Source of the DNA: DATJBF01 sp035515475
GTDB taxonomy: Bacteria > Verrucomicrobiota > Verrucomicrobiia > Palsa-1439
Direction of reading: 5' to 3'
DNA: 20,540 nucleotides
Assembly (NCBI GenBank): GCA_035515475.1
Contig: DATJBF010000075.1
Span: forward strand, 1 to 20,540
Below the pieces are notes generated by a model. That model ran no database searches and had not been told where the DNA came from. It saw only the letters and a list, made by a program, of their open reading frames with translations. The position numbers and the translations under genes are program-made. Position 1 is the first letter of the stretch. Every line of letters begins with the position of its first letter. This document shows positions 14,909 to 20,540 of the stretch, piece after piece.

Positions 14909-16353
14909 AGGCCAGCCTCGACCCCCGCAAACTGACGCGCCTCGGCCAGGCGCGGAGCTGGGCCGCGGTGGCGTTTGGCGCGTCGAGCCTCGAGCTGACG
15001 ACGGCCCGGGTGGAAGGCGCCAACGTGCAAGTGCTGCAGCAAGCGTCGGCCAATGCGGCACCGCCCGCAGGAACGCAGGACGCGGCCCCGCAGTGGCAGG
15101 TGGCCGCCCAGTTGTTGCGCCGGCAATTCGATCCGCACGAACACCGGGTGGTGACGTCCGTGAGCTGCGAGGATGTGCTGTGCCAAACGCTGCGTTTGCC
15201 CGCCACAGAACCCGCCGAATTGAAGCAAATGATCAATCTGCAGGTCGACGACCTGACACCGTTGCCGCTGGAAGAGGTGGTGTACAGCTTCGAGCCGTTG
15301 GAGACGGTCGAGGGCCAGACGCGGGTCCTGGTCGCCATCGCGCCCCGGGCCGCCGTCAATGAACGGGTCGCCGCGCTCGAAACGGCGGGGTTACCGCCGG
15401 AGATTGTCTCGGTCGACGCGCTGGCGATGTTCCGCGCGCTCAGTCGGCGCCAAGCACTGCCGGCCGACGACAGACTCAACGTGCTGGTGATTCTCAATCC
15501 GACGGCGGCGAACGTGATCGTGCATTCCCAGAGTGCGCCCCTGGTGGTGCGGTCGATCGTGCTCGGGGCCGGCGGGGCCGCGAGCGAACAGGGCGAATCC
15601 GTTTTGCGCGAAGAATTGCAGCGCACCCTGGTGGCCGCCGAGGCGGACCAGCCGCAACGCGCGGTCGGCACCGTGACGTTCCTCGCGCCCACCGACGAGT
15701 TGAAGTTGCTGGCCGAGCGGGTGGCCGGCGGACTGACTGCCCCCTCGACCTTTTTGACGAACGGCGCCGTGCCCTCGATGGCGTTGAGCTTGTGTTTGCA
15801 GTGCGCCGCGGGCGAATCGTTGCTCTTGAATCTGCTTCCCGACGAATGGCGACAGCGACGGCGCTCGGCGGCGTTCCGGCGGCGGCTGATTCGGGGTGGG
15901 ATTGTGGTGGGAGTGGTCTACGCGGTCGCCCTGGTGGCGTTCCTGACGCTGTTGGGGATCAAGAAGGCGCATCTGCGCCGGGTTGAAACCGAGGTCAGGA
16001 ATTCCGAGGGAGATTTCGACGCCGCCCGGCAATTGCAGAGTGAATTGATTACGATGCGCAAGCAACTGGACACGAAGTTCTCCGCGCTGGAGGTGCTCCG
16101 CGAGATCACCGTGCGGATGCCCGAAGGTATGAAATTGAACGAGTTCTCGTTCAAGAAAGACCAGACGGTAACACTCCGGGGACAGGCGCCGTCGGCGGCG
16201 ATTGCCATCGATTTTCAAAGCCGGCTTGAGCAGTGCGACCTGTTTTCCAAGGTCACCCCGGGCCAATCCCGCACGGAAGGGGGCGGCTTGACGAAGTTTG
16301 ATCTGGTTTGTACTCTCAAGACCGCTGCAGGGGTGGGGACAACGCCGCCATGA
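14905..16353 (+). CDS. gspL: Type II secretion system GspL-type protein (PilM-like plus PilN-like)
   Basis: GspL links the cytoplasmic ATPase to the inner membrane platform. It has 482 residues from the GTG at 14905, with GGGGAGG six bases upstream. Residues about 20-310 form a cytoplasmic actin-like domain related to PilM (AAVAFGASSLELTTARV, MINLQVDDLTPLPLEEVVYSF at 109-129, RVLVAIAPRAAV). A single membrane helix at about 329-351 (GGIVVGVVYAVALVAFLTLLG) is followed by a coiled coil (about 353-395) and a PilN-like periplasmic domain (about 395-475). This is the normal GspL layout, in which PilM and PilN homologues are fused. The stop overlaps gspM by four bases. Confidence 0.88.
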   Translation: MKASLDPRKLTRLGQARSWAAVAFGASSLELTTARVEGANVQVLQQASANAAPPAGTQDAAPQWQVAAQLLRRQFDPHEHRVVTSVSCEDVLCQTLRLPATEPAELKQMINLQVDDLTPLPLEEVVYSFEPLETVEGQTRVLVAIAPRAAVNERVAALETAGLPPEIVSVDALAMFRALSRRQALPADDRLNVLVILNPTAANVIVHSQSAPLVVRSIVLGAGGAASEQGESVLREELQRTLVAAEADQPQRAVGTVTFLAPTDELKLLAERVAGGLTAPSTFLTNGAVPSMALSLCLQCAAGESLLLNLLPDEWRQRRRSAAFRRRLIRGGIVVGVVYAVALVAFLTLLGIKKAHLRRVETEVRNSEGDFDAARQLQSELITMRKQLDTKFSALEVLREITVRMPEGMKLNEFSFKKDQTVTLRGQAPSAAIAIDFQSRLEQCDLFSKVTPGQSRTEGGGLTKFDLVCTLKTAAGVGTTPP

Positions 16354-16889
16354 AGATCACCAAGCGAGAACAGATGCTGTTGACGACGACCATTTCGGCG
16401 GTTGCGCTGGGGATCAATTACCTGCTGATTCTTCCGTTGGCGCGCGGCTGGAGCGAAGTTGGCCGCAAGCTCGCCTACCAGCAGCGTCAACTCGCCGCCG
16501 TCAAGGTGACCATCCAGCACATACCGCAGTGGCGGCAGGAGTACGGCGAGCTCAAGCGGAGCCTCGGCGAGCGGAGCGAGCGGTTTCAGCAGACCTCGGA
16601 CGTGTTGAAGAAGATCGAACAGGTAGCCAGTGGTTCGGGCGTCATCGTCAATTCCCGGCGTCCCATGGCGGAGGAGGACAAAGGCGTGTACCGCGTTCTG
16701 CCCGTGCAGTGCACGATCGAGGCGACGATTGAGCCGCTGGTCAAGTTCCTGTTCGAGTTGCAGACGGGCGCGGGATTCGTCAGCGTCGAGCAACTCCGCG
16801 TCTCGCCGAAACCCGAGAACCCCAGCATCTTGCGTTGCGACATCCAGGTGCGGGCGCTCGCCGGCAAATCGGAGGGTTCGCACTCGTGA
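16350..16889 (+). CDS. gspM: Type II secretion system GspM-type protein (PilO-like)
   Basis: GspM is an inner membrane partner of GspL. It has 179 residues. A short cytoplasmic segment (MKITKREQ) precedes a membrane helix at about 9-30 (LLTTTISAVALGINYLLILPL), a coiled coil at about 36-90 and a ferredoxin-like periplasmic fold at about 90-170 containing VQCTIEATIEPLVKFLFELQ. The fold and layout match GspM/PilO; primary sequence is weakly conserved in this family, so position after gspL is part of the evidence. The ATG overlaps the gspL stop, and the gspM stop overlaps the next gene as GTGA. Confidence 0.85.
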   Translation: MKITKREQMLLTTTISAVALGINYLLILPLARGWSEVGRKLAYQQRQLAAVKVTIQHIPQWRQEYGELKRSLGERSERFQQTSDVLKKIEQVASGSGVIVNSRRPMAEEDKGVYRVLPVQCTIEATIEPLVKFLFELQTGAGFVSVEQLRVSPKPENPSILRCDIQVRALAGKSEGSHS

Positions 16890-17398
16890 GCGGGCCGTTC
16901 GCCTTCACGGTTTTGCTCGCGGCGGTGTCGAGTACGCTGAGCCCCGGGGGGGGCCAACCAGGGGCGGACACCCACAACTTTTCCCGGTACCAGATCATTG
17001 TGGACCGCTCGCCGTTTGGTAGCCCCGGCACGGCAGCCGACGCGCCGCAGGCGCCGTTCGCTGCCCGGTTTAACTTGATCGGGTTGGCCCAGCTGAGCGA
17101 TAAGCAACCGTTGATGGCCATCATCCAGGACAAGGAAGCCAACAACCGAATCTATTTCAAGAGCGCGGGCGACTCGATCGGCGGGGTCGCGGTCGTGTCG
17201 GTGGAGAAATCGCCGACGGCCAAGCTCGTGCTCAAACAGGGGTTGGAAACGGCGACGTTGACGCTGGAGACGAAGCCGGGCAATGAGAAGCCGCTGCCGG
17301 GGTCAATGGGGCGACCCTTACCACAGCAATTGGTCCAGCCGCGCGGACCAGGCTCTGCCCCGGGCTCGCGCCGGATTCCGTTCATACGGGGAGGCTGA
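16886..17398 (+). CDS. Putative GspC-like (HR domain) periplasmic protein of the type II secretion system
   Basis: This is probably the bridge between the inner membrane platform and the secretin. It has 170 residues from the GTG at 16886; GGAGGG lies nine bases upstream and the GTG overlaps the gspM stop. A short hydrophobic N-terminus (FAFTVLLAAVSSTL) acts as a signal or membrane anchor. Residues about 33-128 resemble the homology region of GspC: YQIIVDRSPFG (35-45), RFNLIGLAQ (61-69), LMAIIQD (76-82), YFKSAGDSIGGVAVVSVEKS (90-109) and KLVLKQGLETATLTL. There is no PDZ domain and the end is Gly/Pro/Arg rich. PilP, or a GspC-like protein without the usual cytoplasmic segment, are alternatives. 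Position directly before gspD supports the role. A G8 run lies at 16946-16953, just after the hydrophobic segment. Confidence 0.7.
   Translation: MSGPFAFTVLLAAVSSTLSPGGGQPGADTHNFSRYQIIVDRSPFGSPGTAADAPQAPFAARFNLIGLAQLSDKQPLMAIIQDKEANNRIYFKSAGDSIGGVAVVSVEKSPTAKLVLKQGLETATLTLETKPGNEKPLPGSMGRPLPQQLVQPRGPGSAPGSRRIPFIRGG
17388..17394 (+). promoter_or_regulatory. Shine-Dalgarno site that fixes the TTG start of gspD
   Basis: GGGGAGG lies five bases before a TTG at 17400-17402, directly after the preceding stop at 17396-17398. A signal peptide begins at this TTG, so it is preferred over the ATG at 17283, which lies deep in the preceding gene. Confidence 0.75.
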
Positions 17399-17399
17399 A

Positions 17400-19898
17400 T
17401 TGACACCACGCAGACTACTCGTTGTTGGACTGATGGCGCAATTCGGCTGGATGGCCGCCGGCGGTTGGCAAGCGTCCGCCTCGGCACAGGGAGACACCAA
17501 CATCGTTGCTTTGCCCGCCGCGGAACGCGGGGCGGTCCCGCTGCCGTCGGGTGAGAGCGACATGGCGACGAACGACGAAGGCACGGTGGGTGAGACCAAC
17601 GCCCCCGAGGCCGTGGAAACGGTTGTCCGGCCCCAGCCGCCGACCACCCTCGTACCGCCACCACGGGAGCCGTCGGCGCCGCAACCGGCCCGTCCGGCGG
17701 AGCCGCCGGAGCAGGCGACGATCGAGTTTGAGTTTCAGGGGGCATCGGTCAATGCGATTCTCGAGTGGTACGCCAAGCTGACCAATCGCTCGATCATTTC
17801 CGCGCCCAATCTGGGGGGCACGATCAATTTTCGCAGCCAGACCAAGCTGACCAAGGACGAAGCGATCCAGGCGTTGGACAGCGTGCTGGCCATCAACAAC
17901 ATCGCGGCCATCCCGCTGGGTGACAAGTTCTTGAAGATCGTGCAAATCAACACCGCCGCCCAAGAAGGTCTTCCCGTCGGGGGACAACTTTCGCCGGCGG
18001 ATAAACTCGGCACCCAGATCATTGCGTTGAAGTATGCCGAGGCGGCGGAGGTCATCCCCGCGCTGCAGCCGTACCTGCATTCGTACGGCAAACTCATGGC
18101 GCTGGTGAAATCCAACAGCATACTCATCAGCGAGACGGCGGCCAACCTGAGGCAGATGTTGGAAATTATCTCGTATGTGGACCAGCCATCGGCCTTGCGG
18201 ATGGAGATGCGGGCGTACGTTCTCTTGAACGCCAAGGCGGCCGACGTCGTCCAGCGCCTCACTTCCATTATTCAGGAGGCCCAACAAGCCGGCGCCACCC
18301 CGACGTCACAGGGACGGCCGCAACCGCTGCGGCGCGGCCAACCGGGCCAGGGCAGCGCGGCGACGGTCGGCGGCGAGGGAACGGCCGTGGAAGGCAAGGT
18401 CATCATGGCCGCCGACGATCGGACCAACAAGATTCTCATCCTGACGCGTCCCAGCAACTTCAAGTTCCTCGACGACATCATTTCGGAACTGGACGCCAAG
18501 GTGGAGCCCGACGTCGTGACGAAGGTCATCGAACTGCAGTATGCGGCGGCCGAGGACGTAGCGTCGTTGTTGAACTCGCTGATCACCGGCGGAAGTTCCA
18601 CCCCGGCGCGGCGCACGAGTTCGACGACGAGCACGGGGGCTCGGGCGCCCGCGGTGCCGCCGCCCCCGACGGTGACGAGCGGTGCGGGGCTCGAAGGCAT
18701 CGGCTTTCTGCAATTCGCCAGTGGGTTACGCATTCTGCCCGACCCGCGCACGAATTCCCTGTTGGTCATGGCGACCAAGGAGGACTTGGAGCGCATCGAG
18801 AGACTGGTGAGAAGCGTCGACACGCCGGTCGCCCAGGTGGAGATCGAAGTGGTGATTGCCGAAGTGACGCTGAACAACGAGCTGGACGTGGGCGTGGATG
18901 TCTTCAAGCGGCTCTTCGATGTCGATCACATCCGGCAGACCGGCGGGAACATTACGGACGGCAACACCCCGGTTGAGTTGCCGAGCGCGAACGACGTTCT
19001 CAACGGCCTGGCCACCAATCCCGTGTCCGCAGCGGCGTTGGCCGCGGGCCCGGGGGGGCTCACCTATTTCACCACGTTTAAGAACTTGAAGCTCGATGCC
19101 GTGATCCACGCGCTGGCCAGCACGTCGAAATCCAAGGTGCTGTCCACGCCGGTGATCATGACGATGGACAATCAGGAAGCCGACATCGTCGTCGGCGAAT
19201 CGGTCCCCGTGCCGGTCTCAACCGTGTCCTCGCTGGTCAGCGGCGTCGGTACCTTGACCACCGGGCAGCTCAATGCCAACATCGAGTATAAAGACGTCGC
19301 CATCGAGTTGAAGGTCACCCCGCGGATCAATCCGGACGGCTACGTCCGGATGGACCTCGAACAAAAGGTCAACGATCTCGGCGCCAATGTGACCATCAGC
19401 GGCACGACCGTGCCGACAATTCTCAAGCGGGAAGCGAAGTCATCGGTCGCCGTCGAAGATCAAAGCACCATCATGCTGGGAGGATTGATCAAGGAGAACA
19501 AGACGGTGACCGAGACAAAAGTACCGTTCTTCGGTGATATCCCGTTTTTCGGTCAGATTTTCAAGGGCAAGACGAATAACAAACAGCGCAACGAGTTGAT
19601 CATCTTCATTCGACCCACGGTGCTGCGGACCGACGCGGCCGCGGTGGCGGAAGCCCGGCGGCGGAGCCGGATGTTGAAAGCGGGCGAGGAACTGGAATTA
19701 GACCGGCAGTTTCCGCCCAGCACGGTGACCACGAACCCGGCGCCTCCGCAGCAAACCAGTAGCCCGGCGGTTTCAACGAATCGTCCCAGCGCGGTTGCCT
19801 CCACCCCGGCGCCGCCACCACCGACCCAGAATCCGCCCGATCGGCAGTCGGCCAAGATCAAGGCGTTGAAGATGCAGGACGCCGCGGGTACGCCGTAA
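17400..19898 (+). CDS. gspD: Type II secretion system outer membrane secretin GspD
   Basis: GspD is the outer membrane channel through which folded proteins leave the cell. It has 832 residues from a TTG at 17400. The signal peptide (about 1-29) is followed by a Pro- and Glu-rich linker (about 60-105). N0 spans about 108-182 (FEFQGASVNAILEWYAKLTNRSI), then N1 (about 204-265), N2 (about 268-366) and N3 (about 370-475). N2 and N3 carry low-complexity inserts at about 298-330 and 398-430. The secretin core runs from about 478 to 742, with VEIEVVIAEVTLNNELDVGVD, SKVLSTPVIMTMDNQEADIVVGESVPV, IALKVTP-like IELKVTPRINPDGYV, MLGGLIKENKT, VPFFGDIPFFGQIFK and NELIIFIRPTVL. A Pro/Thr-rich tail follows (about 772-825). 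This gene ends the operon. It lacks a recognisable C-terminal S-domain, so any pilotin use is unclear. Confidence 0.96.
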   Translation: MTPRRLLVVGLMAQFGWMAAGGWQASASAQGDTNIVALPAAERGAVPLPSGESDMATNDEGTVGETNAPEAVETVVRPQPPTTLVPPPREPSAPQPARPAEPPEQATIEFEFQGASVNAILEWYAKLTNRSIISAPNLGGTINFRSQTKLTKDEAIQALDSVLAINNIAAIPLGDKFLKIVQINTAAQEGLPVGGQLSPADKLGTQIIALKYAEAAEVIPALQPYLHSYGKLMALVKSNSILISETAANLRQMLEIISYVDQPSALRMEMRAYVLLNAKAADVVQRLTSIIQEAQQAGATPTSQGRPQPLRRGQPGQGSAATVGGEGTAVEGKVIMAADDRTNKILILTRPSNFKFLDDIISELDAKVEPDVVTKVIELQYAAAEDVASLLNSLITGGSSTPARRTSSTTSTGARAPAVPPPPTVTSGAGLEGIGFLQFASGLRILPDPRTNSLLVMATKEDLERIERLVRSVDTPVAQVEIEVVIAEVTLNNELDVGVDVFKRLFDVDHIRQTGGNITDGNTPVELPSANDVLNGLATNPVSAAALAAGPGGLTYFTTFKNLKLDAVIHALASTSKSKVLSTPVIMTMDNQEADIVVGESVPVPVSTVSSLVSGVGTLTTGQLNANIEYKDVAIELKVTPRINPDGYVRMDLEQKVNDLGANVTISGTTVPTILKREAKSSVAVEDQSTIMLGGLIKENKTVTETKVPFFGDIPFFGQIFKGKTNNKQRNELIIFIRPTVLRTDAAAVAEARRRSRMLKAGEELELDRQFPPSTVTTNPAPPQQTSSPAVSTNRPSAVASTPAPPPPTQNPPDRQSAKIKALKMQDAAGTP

Positions 19899-19953
19899 GT
19901 TCCGCACCGTAGAATCGCGCCAGAGATTCGCCTTCGCGGTGACGGCCGCCGGC

Positions 19954-20540
19954 ATGTGCGCCCAAGCGGCGGTTGTAGGGCGTGTGACTAACGTCACCGC
20001 GAAGAGTGTGAACAACCGGTTCACCTACGACAACTTGGATCGGCTGATACAGGAGAGCAATACGTATGCTCAGGCCGCAGCGGCCATCAATTATGGCTAC
20101 AATGATGCAGGGCTGAGGACGAACATGGTGCTGGCATCGGAAACCCCCGTGCAGTATTTTTACGATGCGGCCAATCGGCTGACCAATGTCGTGCAAGGGA
20201 CGTTGACAGCATCGCTGACGTACGATGACGCGGGCCGGAGAACGAAGCTCGTCCTGCCCAACCCCGCCGGTGGCGGGGCAGGTGGCATCAATGTCCTGTA
20301 TTCCTATGATGCCGCATCGCGTCTCACAAACATCACCTATCAGGGGACGGTGACCAACAGGATCGACTATAGCTACGATGAAGCGGGCAACAGAGTAGGA
20401 CGAGCTTCCAGCTTGTCTCCCTACAATCTGCCCTCCGCCGTCAGCACCAGCTTCTACAACGAGGCGAACCAGCAACTCGTGTTCGGCCCCTACACGATGC
20501 TCTACGACGCCAACGGCAATCTAACCAACCTCCTTTTTAG
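19954..20540 (+). CDS. RHS/YD-repeat protein, 5' part only (runs off the window)
   Basis: One forward frame is open from within gspD to the last base and encodes repeated YD motifs: YDNLDRL, YNDAGLR, YDAANRL, YDDAGRR, YDAASRL, YDEAGNR, YNEANQQ and YDANGNL, spaced 20 to 30 residues apart. This is the hallmark of RHS/YD proteins, which form beta-cocoon shells around toxins or belong to large surface proteins. The start is uncertain: ATG 19954, or GTG at 19939, 19984 and 20008, none with a clear ribosome site. The repeats begin almost at once with no long N-terminal domain. This could therefore be a truncated or displaced 5' end of an RHS gene fused behind gspD rather than an intact one. No stop is reached; the last two bases are AG. 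Confidence 0.72.
   Translation, partial: MCAQAAVVGRVTNVTAKSVNNRFTYDNLDRLIQESNTYAQAAAAINYGYNDAGLRTNMVLASETPVQYFYDAANRLTNVVQGTLTASLTYDDAGRRTKLVLPNPAGGGAGGINVLYSYDAASRLTNITYQGTVTNRIDYSYDEAGNRVGRASSLSPYNLPSAVSTSFYNEANQQLVFGPYTMLYDANGNLTNLLF
20253..20282. repeat. GC-rich palindromic element inside the RHS reading frame
   Basis: The 30-base segment begins CCTGCCC and ends GGGGCAGG; the arms CCTGCC...CCCCGCC and GGCGGGG...GGCAGG pair around a GGT loop, with an unpaired AA bulge. It encodes LPNPAGGGAGG. In RHS repeats the LPN is normally followed by G-x-x-V-x-Y, so about 21-24 bases appear inserted in frame. REP-like palindromic elements of this composition occur in GC-rich bacterial genomes, but I cannot count copies from one window. 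Confidence 0.5.

Noticed and set aside
17415..18287. Minus-strand frame of 290 codons inside gspD
   Set aside because: The gspD frame has clear N0 and N1 domains here; the antisense product is Arg/His/Asp-rich and low in motif content.
1..20540. CRISPR array, tRNA, rRNA or insertion sequence
   Set aside because: No regularly spaced short repeats, cloverleaf segments, rRNA motifs or transposase frames were seen by eye on either strand.

Overview
The window is GC-rich bacterial DNA, most likely from the Verrucomicrobiota or a close relative in the PVC superphylum. Three things point there: a prepilin-like protein with the FTLIELLVVIAIVGILAALL leader and a C-terminal H-Xn-DG motif, large secreted proteins ending in a beta-rich tail with a terminal FYR motif, and an RHS-repeat gene of the style common in that group. 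No rRNA or tRNA is present to confirm this.

Left part (1-8232), secreted and sugar-active proteins. A 1096-residue multimodular GH5 glycoside hydrolase (+) converges on three minus-strand genes: a prepilin-like H-Xn-DG protein, a GH1 beta-glucosidase without a signal peptide, and a 603-residue secreted protein built from two tandem 250-residue modules plus a C-terminal tail. The 603-residue gene has a perfect 14-bp palindrome upstream that fits the LacI/CcpA-type operator consensus TGNNANCGNTNNCA.

Middle (8233-10452), sugar uptake and phosphorylation. A short ROK-family kinase resembling polyphosphate glucokinase is followed by a small overlapping ORF that looks like a gene remnant, then by an orphan MalK/UgpC-type ABC ATPase without permeases. 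A 232-bp gap holds a strong hairpin and a plausible sigma-70 promoter.

Right part (10453-19898), a type II secretion operon in the order gspF-G-H-I-J-K-L-M-C(like)-D. Start and stop codons overlap at most junctions, or the genes lie 1 to 15 bp apart. The GspE ATPase and the GspO prepilin peptidase are not encoded here. The final 587 bases hold the beginning of an RHS/YD-repeat gene that runs off the window.

Taken together, the region suggests a polysaccharide degrader. Secreted enzymes and binding proteins would be exported by Sec and then probably by this T2SS. Oligosaccharides would be imported through MalK/UgpC-powered transporters encoded elsewhere, cleaved by GH1 and phosphorylated by the ROK kinase. 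The link between the T2SS and these particular substrates is inference from proximity. No wholly new defence or mobile system was recognised. The least explained items are the tandem-module secreted protein, the tail it shares with the GH5 enzyme, the GspC-like gene and the palindrome inserted in the RHS gene.
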